Assembly (NCBI RefSeq): GCF_000379725.1
Contig: NZ_KB903643.1
Span: forward strand, 215,674 to 279,673
DNA: 64,000 nucleotides
Direction: 5' to 3'
Source: Cytophaga aurantiaca DSM 3654
GTDB lineage: Bacteria > Bacteroidota > Bacteroidia > Cytophagales > Cytophagaceae
Shown: piece after piece, positions 1-8,556 of the stretch
How positions within the stretch are numbered: position 1 is the stretch's first letter
Layout of the letters: each line of letters begins with the position of its first letter
Translations under genes and position numbers: made by a program
Notes under the pieces: model-generated
The model's input: only the letters and a program-made list of their open reading frames with translations
Database searches by the model: none
What the model was told of the DNA's origin: nothing

Positions 1-339
1 AAAGGCAGTACAGAAAAACTAAACGATGTATTTACAGTTCAGTTTGCAGATATGCACATATCAACTCAGAAAATTATAGAACTTATTCCCGATAAGAAAA
101 TTGTTTGGCTTGTTACAGATAGTCATCTTAGTTTTCTCAAAGATAAAAGTGAATGGACAAACACTGAAATTCATTTTGAATTAAGTCGTTCGAACAATCA
201 AACTCATATTCTATTCACACACGTTGGCCTGGTTCCAAACATTGAGTGTTATAAAGATTGTACAAAAGGCTGGGATTATTATGTAAAAGGAAGTTTGTAT
301 AAGTTTCTAACAGAAGGAAAAGGAACACCAGGTTTGTAG
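1..339 (+). CDS. AHSA1/SRPBCC-domain protein, 5'-truncated
   Basis: The reading frame is open from base 1, so the gene starts outside the window; about 112 C-terminal residues are present. They match the end of the AHSA1 (activator of Hsp90 ATPase homologue 1-like) branch of the SRPBCC/START fold. Typical signs are the alternating strand pattern, the stretch THILFTHVGL, the tryptophan-rich start of the last helix (GWDYY) and the closing run GSLYKFLTEGKGTPG. Members are small cytoplasmic ligand-binding proteins, often of unknown ligand. The Met at base 52 lies inside the fold, so I do not take it as the start. It converges on the permease gene with an 18-base gap. Confidence 0.75.
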   Translation, partial: KGSTEKLNDVFTVQFADMHISTQKIIELIPDKKIVWLVTDSHLSFLKDKSEWTNTEIHFELSRSNNQTHILFTHVGLVPNIECYKDCTKGWDYYVKGSLYKFLTEGKGTPGL

Positions 340-357
340 TGAACAACGTGGGGTATA

Positions 358-1476
358 TTATATTTGAGAAGCATTGTGTTGCTTTAATTTCGGATGAATG
401 ATTTTTTGCTGAATTTTTTTGAATGCTGTTTTTTTCTCCGGATCTTCTGAAGCAAACAGGATCGCATATTTATTCCATTCCGGATTGCTTTCAATCAAAG
501 CTTTTGCAATACCTAAGAACGGTACAAACAATACCATTCCGGAGACTCCCCAGATAATAGCGCCCAGCATTACAGCTGATAACACAAGAAAAGCATTGAT
601 CTCCATTTTATCTCCAACCAATTTGGGACGTAAAATATTTTCCTGAATCATATTAGAGAAGTATAAACAAACAGTTATATAAATAACTGTTGATCCGGAT
701 TCTTTTGTGATCCAGACAAAAGATAAGATACCAACGTAGGCAATTAAATTTCCGATGTAGGGAATGATATTTAAAACAGCAAGGAAGATACTGAAAAAGA
801 GTGCTGATTTAATTCCAAACAGCATTAGAATAATATAGGTCATGACTGCAGTAACCAAAGTCAATATCATGGTTCCCCAGAGATAATTTTTAACGCTGGT
901 TAAGGATTTTGTTATGAAGTTTTGTATGGTTTCAAGATCTTCTCCTTTATAATTTTTTTGGTAAAAATCTTTAATCAGACCTCGTAAATTTAAAATGAAA
1001 AATAAAAAAACGGGTGTAAGTGCAAGTGTTAAGATATTTGTACCAACGCTACTTAATTGCAGCGATAATAGACCAATGCCATTTTTAAGCATATTGGATA
1101 AACTTTCTTTTAAACTATTGGGTTCATAAAAATGCAAACCGCTTTTTGATTGCAAATATAAAATAGACGATTCGATTCCTTCTTTGATTTTATGCAATAC
1201 ATTATCATTTGTTTGTATGATCACCAAAGCCTGTGTAATTAAAAAATATAATGTAAAAAACATTAAAACGCAGAATAACATTGTAACAAGAATAGATGTG
1301 ATTGTTCTGTTCAATCCCTTACGTTCCAGAAACGTACAGACTGGATATAATAAACAAGCAAATAAAAAAGCCCAGGATACCGGTATCAACCAGGTGCTGG
1401 CAAAAATCATCACGGCAATCAATATTACACCGATCAATAAATTCTGAAGTACTTTTGAATTGTGTATTTGTTCCAT
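358..1476 (-). CDS. AI-2E family (PerM/UPF0118) permease
   Basis: A 372-residue inner-membrane protein of the AI-2E/PerM family. The usual length is 340-370 residues. The N-terminus has two adjoining membrane segments (about residues 13-50), a third at 60-85, then a long soluble stretch (about 90-145). A cluster of hydrophobic segments follows at 150-175, 205-260, 265-285 and 295-330. The family motif region around NIIPYIGNLIAYVG and the terminal PFLGIAKALIE are visible. Members have been linked to AI-2 export, Na+/H+ antiport or other small-molecule export, so the substrate is not predictable. The C-terminal tail is basic. It may share a transcript with the pyridoxamine-oxidase-like gene 29 bases upstream. 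Confidence 0.85.
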   Translation of the reverse strand: MEQIHNSKVLQNLLIGVILIAVMIFASTWLIPVSWAFLFACLLYPVCTFLERKGLNRTITSILVTMLFCVLMFFTLYFLITQALVIIQTNDNVLHKIKEGIESSILYLQSKSGLHFYEPNSLKESLSNMLKNGIGLLSLQLSSVGTNILTLALTPVFLFFILNLRGLIKDFYQKNYKGEDLETIQNFITKSLTSVKNYLWGTMILTLVTAVMTYIILMLFGIKSALFFSIFLAVLNIIPYIGNLIAYVGILSFVWITKESGSTVIYITVCLYFSNMIQENILRPKLVGDKMEINAFLVLSAVMLGAIIWGVSGMVLFVPFLGIAKALIESNPEWNKYAILFASEDPEKKTAFKKIQQKIIHPKLKQHNASQI

Positions 1477-1505
1477 AAGGAGATAATTTTGTTAGTCAGC
1501 TTCCC

Positions 1506-2054
1506 TTATCCGTGCGAAATATGTGTTTTATGAATAGGTTGATTTTGTAATTCACCTTGAATGGAATCATCTAATGTTATCCCTGTTGCAGCGCCGATAA
1601 GTATTTTTATTCCTGCGATAAAATTGCCATGTTTTGTATCCCAGTAATATCCATGAGCTGGTATAAATTTTATAATTGAAATACGTGGATCATTTTGACC
1701 TTCTGTAAACCATGTTTTTAAAAATGGATTCCATAATTCTGCTATCATGCGCTTATCTTTTAAAACTTGTGCCTTTCCGGACAAGTGCATAAAATCTGAA
1801 TGCTGGTTATTTTGAAAATATAAATAAATGAAACTATTTTCTTCGATTTCTTTATTTTGATTGCTGTCGCTTGCACTCAGAAACCAAATAGCACCTTCTT
1901 TATCTACCCGCTGAACAGTCATAGGTCTTGAACCTGCGGATGTACATAAAAAACATGTTTGTCCATCTGCTAATTCAATAATTTTTTTTATGGAAGCTGC
2001 ATCTGTTAAATCCTGATGATTTTTTTCCCGTTGATTTTTGTCTATGCTGTTCAT
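1506..2054 (-). CDS. Pyridoxamine 5'-phosphate oxidase-like general stress protein
   Basis: A 182-residue cytoplasmic protein with the split-barrel flavin-binding fold of the general stress protein 26 / pyridoxamine phosphate oxidase-like family. Recognisable parts are GQTCFLCTSAGSRPMTVQRVD at about 30-50, GAIWFLSASDSNQNKEI, the strand FIYLYFQNNQHSDFMHLSGKA and the helix carrying LWNPFLKTWFTEG. The fold and WFTEGQNDPR region are typical of this stress branch rather than of true PdxH, which needs a conserved C-terminal arginine pair. It probably binds FMN or F420-like cofactor in redox or stress defence. Its stop lies 29 bases from the permease start on the same strand. Confidence 0.8.
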   Translation of the reverse strand: MNSIDKNQREKNHQDLTDAASIKKIIELADGQTCFLCTSAGSRPMTVQRVDKEGAIWFLSASDSNQNKEIEENSFIYLYFQNNQHSDFMHLSGKAQVLKDKRMIAELWNPFLKTWFTEGQNDPRISIIKFIPAHGYYWDTKHGNFIAGIKILIGAATGITLDDSIQGELQNQPIHKTHISHG

Positions 2055-2259
2055 ATGGCTAAAATTTGGTGAAAGATATATGCAAATAGGTCAAATGCAA
2101 ATAAAAATTATTACACTAAAAATGCTAAAAATTACAATTTACACAGATACAGAATTTCGACCATTTATGTAAATGATATAATTTTATTCTGAAAATCTGT
2201 AAAACATCTTTATACATAATTATAGATTTTTGTTATACATAATAATTAATAAAATAAAT

Positions 2260-2637
2260 ATGCTTGAACAAGTCTTTTGGCTGTTTATTCTGGCAATTCC
2301 CATTGCATGTATTTCATGGACAGTAACACATGAAGAGGTGTTTAAAGAACCCCGTGAATATTGCATTCATAAAAGTAAAACATGTAAATCTTTATTGCAT
2401 CGTAAGTTCTTTTACCTGTTTACCTGTGAATATTGTTTCAGTCATTATGTAACCTTATTTATTCTGTTCATTACAGAATATAAATTATTTTATTCGGATT
2501 GGCGTGGGTATTTGCTGGCAGGTTTTGCATTGGTTTGGATTGCGAATTTATATATGAGTCTTCACTTGTTGCTTCGCCAAGCAATCGTAAAAGAGAAGAG
2601 CGAAATTCAGGTATTAGAGAATAAAACAAACAATTGA
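2260..2637 (+). CDS. Small three-helix membrane protein
   Basis: A 125-residue protein of unknown function. I start it at the ATG at 2260, because the alternative TTG at 2230 only adds a polar, poorly conserved-looking stretch. Hydrophobic segments lie at about residues 4-22, 58-73 and 84-106. Between the first two is a short cytoplasmic or periplasmic loop with several Cys and His residues (HKSKTCKSLLHRKFFYLFTCEYCFSHYV). The CEYCFSHYV pattern resembles the CxxC-F motif of DUF1360-type membrane proteins, but I am not certain of membership. It is followed by DUF6496 and topoisomerase IB genes on the same strand. Confidence 0.6.
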   Translation: MLEQVFWLFILAIPIACISWTVTHEEVFKEPREYCIHKSKTCKSLLHRKFFYLFTCEYCFSHYVTLFILFITEYKLFYSDWRGYLLAGFALVWIANLYMSLHLLLRQAIVKEKSEIQVLENKTNN

Positions 2638-2713
2638 TCTTTCAATCAGCTGAATCTTTCAACGAGTTATGGAAATTAAAAGCTGTATTGTTCAACTGTC
2701 CAAATAAAATAAT

Positions 2714-2917
2714 ATGGCAAAGTATTCTAAAAAAGCACAGGAATATGTTGAGAGTGCGATGCATCGCATGCATGAAGGAAAGTTAAAATCCAGCAGTGGC
2801 GATAAAGTTGTAAATCCGAAACAAGCCATAGCTATAGGCTTATCGGAAGCAAAAGAAAAGGGAGCTAAAGTGCCTACGAAAAAAACTGTATCTAAAAAAT
2901 CAACAACTAAAAAATAA
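2714..2917 (+). CDS. DUF6496 small lysine-rich protein
   Basis: A 67-residue, strongly basic protein. The N-terminal half (MAKYSKKAQEYVESAMHRMH, then EGKLKSSSG) and the helix KQAIAIGLSEAKEKGAKVP are the hallmark of the DUF6496 family, which is common in Bacteroidota and Proteobacteria. The tail is a Lys/Thr/Ser-rich string that recalls histone H1-like tails. Function is unknown; nucleic-acid binding is an inference from charge. It sits 115 bases upstream of topoisomerase IB on the same strand, which fits a DNA-associated role. Confidence 0.75.
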   Translation: MAKYSKKAQEYVESAMHRMHEGKLKSSSGDKVVNPKQAIAIGLSEAKEKGAKVPTKKTVSKKSTTKK

Positions 2918-3032
2918 AAAATATGAAAGACATTACTTTAGAAGAAGTTTACGAAGTGGATTTCTTGTTTATTTAAAATGAACTGTGGCAGTACAGATTC
3001 TAACGATCGATAAGAGTTAAATAGATAATTTT

Positions 3033-4142
3033 ATGACGCTAGCGCAAACAGCAGTTTCGGAATTTATTATATCAAAAAGTAAGATTGCCAAATGTGTCAA
3101 AGATTACGAAGCAAGTGCAAAGCTTGCCAATTTGATATATGTAGGTGATAATGAAGAGGGGATTATCCGTAAAAAGAGAGGAACTGCATTTTCGTATTAC
3201 TACAAAGATGAAAAAATTTCGGATAAAAAGATCCTGAAACGTATTAAGCAATTGGTTATTCCGCCTGCTTGGGAAAACGTATGGATTTGTTTGAAAGAAT
3301 ATGGACATATTCAGGCAACAGGAATTGATTCTAAAAAAAGAAAACAATACCGCTATCATCCCAATTGGTCCAATTTTAGAGATCAGACAAAATATTACCG
3401 ATTAAAAGAATTTGCATCTGTATTGCCTGCAATACGATCTAAGATAAAAGAAGACCTTGCTCAGCGTGGATATCCGCGTACGAAGGTGTTGGCAGCAATC
3501 ATCAGCATTATGGAATCAACCAGCATTCGTGTTGGTAATAATGTATACGAAAAGCTCTACGGTTCTTATGGCTTGTCAACGATGCAAGATAAGCATGTTA
3601 AGATCAAAGGAGATGAGGTACGCTTTCTGTTCAAAGGTAAAAAAGGCGTGTATCACAGAATTAGTCTGAAGAGCAGAAAGCTTGCTCATATTATTTCTCA
3701 ATGTAAGGACATTCCCGGAAAAGAATTGTTTCAATATTTTGATGAAGCCGGCAACAACCACTGTATTGATTCAGGTGATGTAAATGCGTATATCCGTGAA
3801 ATATCGGGAGGAGATTTTACAAGCAAAGATTTTCGCACCTGGACAGGAACAGTGAAATGTTTACAAGCCTTTAGAAATTTGGGTTACGGTGAAAATAAAA
3901 CACATGTAAAACGGTTGATGAATGAAGCAATGGACATTGTTGCACATCAATTAGGAAATACCCGTAGTGTTTGTAAAAAGCATTATATACATCCCGGCAT
4001 TTTAACAGATTATGAAAATGGAAAACTGGAGAAGTATATTAACAAAATTCTGGAGATGGAAACAAAGATGGAAACAAATAATAATTCAAGTCCTTTAATT
4101 ACACCTACAGAACTGGTGTTGGTCGATTTTCTCAAAAAATAA
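3033..4142 (+). CDS. Type IB DNA topoisomerase (poxvirus-like)
   Basis: A 369-residue bacterial topoisomerase IB, which relaxes supercoils by nicking one strand through a 3'-phosphotyrosyl intermediate. The N-terminal domain carries VIPPAWENVWIC and GHIQATGIDSKKRKQYRYHP, which are family signatures. The catalytic set is visible: Arg166 in SIRVGN, Lys in FKGKKG (201-204), Arg268 in KDFRTWTGT and the nucleophile Tyr318 in KKHYIHP. The length is slightly above the typical 320-350, owing to about 40 extra residues at each end. It follows the basic DUF6496 gene and precedes an unrelated barrel protein by 9 bases. The call is firm from the complete active site. Confidence 0.95.
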   Translation: MTLAQTAVSEFIISKSKIAKCVKDYEASAKLANLIYVGDNEEGIIRKKRGTAFSYYYKDEKISDKKILKRIKQLVIPPAWENVWICLKEYGHIQATGIDSKKRKQYRYHPNWSNFRDQTKYYRLKEFASVLPAIRSKIKEDLAQRGYPRTKVLAAIISIMESTSIRVGNNVYEKLYGSYGLSTMQDKHVKIKGDEVRFLFKGKKGVYHRISLKSRKLAHIISQCKDIPGKELFQYFDEAGNNHCIDSGDVNAYIREISGGDFTSKDFRTWTGTVKCLQAFRNLGYGENKTHVKRLMNEAMDIVAHQLGNTRSVCKKHYIHPGILTDYENGKLEKYINKILEMETKMETNNNSSPLITPTELVLVDFLKK

Positions 4143-4151
4143 AATATCCAT

Positions 4152-4796
4152 ATGAAAAATAAAATACTTTTAACAGCGATTTTGTATTGTGTTGGCATAC
4201 TTGCTTTTGCTCAACGAACATCTATAGGTATAACTGTCGGTTCCGGGACAACATGGATGTCTAATAGCGGACAGCATGTTGTTCATAAAGAATCATGTAA
4301 TGTTGGTGCTGCTTTTGTATATAGCACTCAAACTCATTGGGGTTTGGGTATTGATGTTAAATATTCACGAGAAGGTTATAAACATACTTATAATGGAACA
4401 TTAGCTTATGAAGGAAAAAAGATGGATGAACGTGTAAGTAGTGATTTCATTCGGATACCTATTCGTGCGATTTATTTTTTTAATGACAATTCGCACAACG
4501 TAAGGCCAAATATTTCTTTAGGTCCCAGTTTTGGTTTTCTTACCGGAGGTAAAATCAGAAATGAAGATGATAATACCATTTATACAAAAACTCCGGTTAA
4601 AGATGCTTACAATTCATTTGATTTCGGAATACAAGGGACGATCGGCTTAAGCTTTAAATTAAGAGAAACGCTTTGGTTAAGTACGGATATAGCATATTAT
4701 CATGGATTGATCGTACAAAATACATATGGTTCCAACAATATGATGAATAGGAATTTGGTTTTGAATTTGGGCTTACGAATTGGCATAAATAAATAA
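4152..4796 (+). CDS. Outer-membrane beta-barrel protein (PorT-like)
   Basis: A 214-residue exported protein. Residues 1-20 form a signal peptide ending CVGILAFAQ. The rest is alternating hydrophobic/polar strands with aromatic ends, and it closes with LNLGLRIGINK, typical of the small PorT-like (outer-membrane protein beta-barrel) families abundant in Bacteroidota. It is expected to be an 8-stranded barrel. The role is unknown. It lies 9 bases after topoisomerase IB and is closed by a perfect 16-bp hairpin at 4810-4847, so it could be read through from the topoisomerase gene. Confidence 0.75.
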   Translation: MKNKILLTAILYCVGILAFAQRTSIGITVGSGTTWMSNSGQHVVHKESCNVGAAFVYSTQTHWGLGIDVKYSREGYKHTYNGTLAYEGKKMDERVSSDFIRIPIRAIYFFNDNSHNVRPNISLGPSFGFLTGGKIRNEDDNTIYTKTPVKDAYNSFDFGIQGTIGLSFKLRETLWLSTDIAYYHGLIVQNTYGSNNMMNRNLVLNLGLRIGINK

Positions 4797-4809
4797 TATT
4801 GAACTCATT

Positions 4810-4847
4810 AAATTCACTGCAAAAACAGACTTTTTTGCAGTGAATTT
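4810..4847. terminator. Bidirectional hairpin terminator
   Basis: Perfect 16-bp inverted repeat (4810-4825 with 4832-4847) and a 6-base loop. Runs of A and T flank and form the inner part of the arms. It lies between the convergent barrel gene and malQ. Confidence 0.85.
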
Positions 4848-4850
4848 TTA

Positions 4851-6347
4851 TTATATTCTATTGAATAATGTAAGTTCATTTCGAATCTCTTTGGCCAGTT
4901 CTTCTGTGAATGGGGCTTGGGAATGCAGCCTCCATTGCCAGTTTCCATGCAGGCTTCCTGGTCGATTCATTTTTGCTTCCGAACCTAAGTTTAATAAATC
5001 CTGTACGGGAAGTATTGCAAGTACTGCAACAGATGAAATTGCTTTTCGAATAAATTCTTTATTTACATTCGAATGATTTATTTCTTTGTTTAAATAGGTT
5101 GAAATGTTTTGTCGGGTTTCATCTGATATTTCTTCTGTATACCAGCCAAGCAACGTATTGTTATCGTGTGTTCCCGTATATACAACATTATTTTGTTTGT
5201 AATTATGCGGACTGTGAATACTGGTTGCAGTATGTTCGCTGAAAGCAAACTGTAATAATTTCATTCCCGGTAGTCTGAATTTTTCGATCAGATCAATTAC
5301 TGGCTGATCAATTTCTCCAAGATCTTCCGCAATAAAAGGCAGATCGTTGAGCATTTTCTTTAGCGTATTAAAAAAAGAATTACCAGGCGTTTTTGTCCAT
5401 TTTCCATTCACCGCCGTATGCTCGGAGGCAGGAATTTCGTAGTATGCAGAGAATGCACGGAAATGATCCAGGCGGATAATATCACACATAAGCAAGGTGT
5501 GTTTTACACGTTTAACCCACCAATCATATTGCGTTTTTTGTAAAGCACTCCAGTTGAATACGGGCATGCCCCATAGTTGTCCGGTTTCTGAAAACATATC
5601 TGGCGGAACGCCTGCAACTTTTGCCGGACTGCCGTCTTTCGATAATTTAAAATACTCCCGATGTTTCCATACATCACTGCTATCGTGGCTTACATAAAAA
5701 GGCATGTCGCCAATGAATTTTATGTTTTTGTAGTTGCAGTAATTTTTTAATGTATTTAATTGTTTGAAAAACTGATATTGAATAAACTTCTGTTTTTTAA
5801 TATCATGCTCAAGCGTTTTTTTTATTTTGGTGATCGCACTTGCTTCTCTGTTTTTTAATTCCTTTGGCCATTCAAGCCACCAGGCACCTCCGTGAAAATT
5901 TTTAATAGAAAGAAATAAAGTAAAATCATCTAACCAATAAGCATGTTCGCTGCAAAAGGTATTAAATTCGGATGCATCCTTTTTTTCAAAACGTTCAAAT
6001 GCTTTTGTAAGCAAGCCCATTTTATAAGCATATGCTTTATCAAATTCTACGTGGTGTTCTTCAAAGATAGGATTTGTGATGTCTTCCGGTAGTAGTAAAT
6101 CTTCTTTTAATAAAATCTCAGGACTAATGAATAATGGATTTCCGGCAAAGGCGGATAAACAGCTATAAGGAGAAAATCCCCGTCCGCCGTCTGTATAGTT
6201 CAATGGCAGCGTTTGCCAATAAGTCATTCCGCAATTGGATAGATAGTCTGCAAAGGAATAGGCAGAAGGGCCAAAGTCGCCAATACCCGATGAATTATAT
6301 AAAGAAGAAATATGCAAAAGTGCTCCACAGCTACGATTGATTTTCAT
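4851..6347 (-). CDS. malQ: 4-alpha-glucanotransferase (GH77)
   Basis: A 498-residue amylomaltase of normal bacterial length. It transfers alpha-1,4-glucan chains between oligosaccharides, releasing glucose, in cytoplasmic maltodextrin/glycogen metabolism. The N-terminus has the family start GALLHISSLYNSSGIGDFG, then YWQTLPLNYTDGG and SPYSCLSAFAGNPLFISPE. The catalytic nucleophile Asp is in IRLDHFRAF, the acid/base Glu in FIAEDLGEI and the transition-state Asp in GTHDNNTLLGW. It has no signal peptide and no N-terminal CBM20 pair, so it is the bacterial cytosolic type. The upstream 324 bases are non-coding. Confidence 0.95.
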   Translation of the reverse strand: MKINRSCGALLHISSLYNSSGIGDFGPSAYSFADYLSNCGMTYWQTLPLNYTDGGRGFSPYSCLSAFAGNPLFISPEILLKEDLLLPEDITNPIFEEHHVEFDKAYAYKMGLLTKAFERFEKKDASEFNTFCSEHAYWLDDFTLFLSIKNFHGGAWWLEWPKELKNREASAITKIKKTLEHDIKKQKFIQYQFFKQLNTLKNYCNYKNIKFIGDMPFYVSHDSSDVWKHREYFKLSKDGSPAKVAGVPPDMFSETGQLWGMPVFNWSALQKTQYDWWVKRVKHTLLMCDIIRLDHFRAFSAYYEIPASEHTAVNGKWTKTPGNSFFNTLKKMLNDLPFIAEDLGEIDQPVIDLIEKFRLPGMKLLQFAFSEHTATSIHSPHNYKQNNVVYTGTHDNNTLLGWYTEEISDETRQNISTYLNKEINHSNVNKEFIRKAISSVAVLAILPVQDLLNLGSEAKMNRPGSLHGNWQWRLHSQAPFTEELAKEIRNELTLFNRI

Positions 6348-6671
6348 ATGTAATGCGTTTGAAATAAATAATTAAATTGCCCTTATTAAAGATAAGAAAT
6401 ATCAGGACTTTATGAAGTAAAAGATGAATTAAGTATATGCAACCAATGAATTGCTTAGGCAGCAGTGTATCACAATAGAATATGTTCTTGTAAGAATTTG
6501 ATTTTTTTCCACACCATGCTTACTTTTTGCTCTTTTGAATGTCTTTATTATAAAGTTGGTGGTATGCCAACAGAAAAAGTGAACGATAAGGCTTCTTCAG
6601 GAATAAAAAATAAAGAGGAAGTGTGTTGATTAGACACCGCTTCCTCTTTATTGGGGGAGATTAAATGTTTG
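6348..6671. other. Intergenic space upstream of malQ
   Basis: No convincing gene in 324 bases; only peptides of about 20 codons are possible. It should hold the malQ promoter, reading leftward, and it contains the hairpin at 6609-6652 that ends the small lipoprotein gene. No promoter match was good enough to call. Confidence 0.5.
6609..6652 (-). terminator. Hairpin terminator of the small lipoprotein gene
   Basis: A 13-bp perfect stem at the base (6609-6621 with 6640-6652), extended by imperfect pairs. An A-run at 6603-6610 gives a U-tract on the minus strand. It lies just downstream of the minus-strand gene ending at 6672. Confidence 0.7.
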
Positions 6672-6842
6672 TTAACAGTCTAATTGAGGACATTCGTGTT
6701 TCTTTCTATGCTTTTGCTGCTTTTTAATGCGCTTTTCAGTGGACGACTTTTTCGGTTTGCCAGGACCGGAAGCAGAAGTACCGCCTAAGCAGCCAACAGA
6801 AATGAATCCGCTTAGTATAAATAAAATAATGAGTTTTCTCAT
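6672..6842 (-). CDS. Small basic lipoprotein (56 aa)
   Basis: A short gene found by reading the minus strand from the ATG at 6842. The 56-residue product begins MRKLIILFILSGFISVGC, a classic lipoprotein signal with Cys18 as the lipid site. A Gly/Ser/Pro linker follows, then a very basic segment (STEKRIKKQQKHRKKHE) and the end CPQLDC. The hydrophobic leader, lipobox and a hairpin directly after the stop support a real gene. No family is recognised. The basic tail could bind peptidoglycan, LPS or nucleic acid, which is inference only. It is divergent from the lipoprotein gene at 6925. Confidence 0.6.
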   Translation of the reverse strand: MRKLIILFILSGFISVGCLGGTSASGPGKPKKSSTEKRIKKQQKHRKKHECPQLDC

Positions 6843-6924
6843 AATGCAATAAATAATATGAATTCTTCAATTCAATATACAAAAAATAGATTAAATTAGA
6901 ACTATAATTTTAATTCCTAAGAAA

Positions 6925-8556
6925 TTGAAAATCATACATAAAAGGACTTTTTCGTATTTTTTATTATTGGTGGCATTTACATCAATCACTTTTGGTTGCT
7001 ACAAAAGAGATTTTGATAAATTAAAAGTCGCCAATGCAACTCCAGAATATCTATATCCCTTGATTGATGCAGATTTATCATTGAAGGATATTGTTGATCC
7101 CAATAAAAAGCAACTGAATATTACGGAAGATATAAATGGCTTTTATACGTTCATTTATTATCAGGATTTATATACCCAGCTTATTACAGATCTTTTAAAG
7201 ATTACAGATCTTGCTATTACGCAGTCTGTGGCGCTTACAACTACTGAAGTTGCAGGCTTACCAGGTTCCGGAAGTATTTCACATGCTTTTACGAAATCTG
7301 TTACGCTAACAACCACACATGGAGAAAGATTGAAAACGGTTCTTGTTAAATCAGGAACAGTACCACTAAAAATATCTTCCACTTTCAAACACAATGTGGA
7401 CGCAACCATAACATTTCCCTACATCAAAAAGAACGGGGTTGCTTTAACAAAAACAATTTCGCTGACTTACAATGGAGCATCTCCGGTTGTTTCAACAACT
7501 TCCATTGATTTGACAGGTTACACATTGGATTGCAGTGAAGGCAATACAAAGTTTAATACAATTACCTATACAGGTAATTTAAAGGTGACATATAAAAGCG
7601 GCAATGCAATTACTACCGCACAGAATATTGCGATCACTACAGGCCTTACAGATATTCAATATTCGTATGTAGATGGATATATCGGTCAGTATGCACTTTC
7701 GGTACCAAAAGATTCTGTAGCAATTGATATTTTTGATAATGCATTCATAGGGACTGTATTTTTTACAGATCCCAAAGTACGCGCAATCATTACGAATTCA
7801 GTAGGAGCAGAGTCTACAGTAAAAATTAATAGTTTAATTGCACAATCAAAGATTACAGGAAATACTGCCATTACAGGTTCAATTATCAATACAAACATTC
7901 CGATCTTATATCCTTCACTTGCAGAGATTGGCCAATCAAAGTCAACAACCATACAGCTGGATAAAACGAATTCAAATGTTCAAACAGTTTTTAATCCAGC
8001 TCCCAATAAAATAATTTATCAAATGTCTGCTGCTATTAATCCATCCGGAGTATCGGCTAATTTTGCTACAGATAGCAGCTATGTAAAAATTCGTGGTGAA
8101 GTTGAAATTCCTATGGAAGGCAAAGTAACAAAGTTCGTTTTATTGGATACAATAGAAAATATTTCTTATCCGGATATTGTTGTTGGCGGTAAAGCAGTTA
8201 CTATAACACGCGCTGCCTTTAATGTTGCATTGTCCAATGGTTTTCCGATGAATACAAGTATACAGATGTATTTTATGGATGATGCAAATGTGATCCTGGA
8301 TTCGCTGTTTGCGGCACCACATGTAATACCATCGGGATCTATCGACGCATCAGGGAAAGTGACAACACCTACAGAAATCTTTATCAAGGAAGTGTATGAC
8401 GAGGCTCGTTACAGCAGAATTACTGCATCAACGAAAGCCGTTATGTATGCATACTTCAGTACTGCAAACAATGGTACGGTCCCTGTTAAAATATATTCTT
8501 CTTATAAATTAAAATCTAACATTAGTATAGACGTTAAAGCCAATGTTAGTTTCTAA
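6925..8556 (+). CDS. Large lipoprotein, beta-rich, unknown function
   Basis: A 543-residue exported lipoprotein starting at TTG 6925, the only start that includes the leader. The signal (FSYFLLLVAFTSITFGC) puts the lipid Cys at residue 25, followed by YKRDFDKLK. The mature part is Thr/Ser/Asn-rich with regular strands, suggesting several Ig-like or similar beta domains. No enzyme motif is visible. The stop overlaps the start of the next gene by 14 bases, which implies translational coupling with the outer-membrane protein that follows. A two-protein outer-membrane unit (surface or periplasmic lipoprotein plus barrel) is a reasonable inference. The family was not recognised with certainty. Confidence 0.65.
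   Translation: MKIIHKRTFSYFLLLVAFTSITFGCYKRDFDKLKVANATPEYLYPLIDADLSLKDIVDPNKKQLNITEDINGFYTFIYYQDLYTQLITDLLKITDLAITQSVALTTTEVAGLPGSGSISHAFTKSVTLTTTHGERLKTVLVKSGTVPLKISSTFKHNVDATITFPYIKKNGVALTKTISLTYNGASPVVSTTSIDLTGYTLDCSEGNTKFNTITYTGNLKVTYKSGNAITTAQNIAITTGLTDIQYSYVDGYIGQYALSVPKDSVAIDIFDNAFIGTVFFTDPKVRAIITNSVGAESTVKINSLIAQSKITGNTAITGSIINTNIPILYPSLAEIGQSKSTTIQLDKTNSNVQTVFNPAPNKIIYQMSAAINPSGVSANFATDSSYVKIRGEVEIPMEGKVTKFVLLDTIENISYPDIVVGGKAVTITRAAFNVALSNGFPMNTSIQMYFMDDANVILDSLFAAPHVIPSGSIDASGKVTTPTEIFIKEVYDEARYSRITASTKAVMYAYFSTANNGTVPVKIYSSYKLKSNISIDVKANVSF

Noticed and set aside
2924..2977. Seventeen-codon frame starting MKDITLEEVYEVDF
   Set aside because: Too short, no leader, no terminator and no family likeness; possibly a gene remnant but nothing supports it.
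6582..6629. Short frames of about 20 codons before the small lipoprotein gene
   Set aside because: No leader or motif, and they run into the terminator hairpin.
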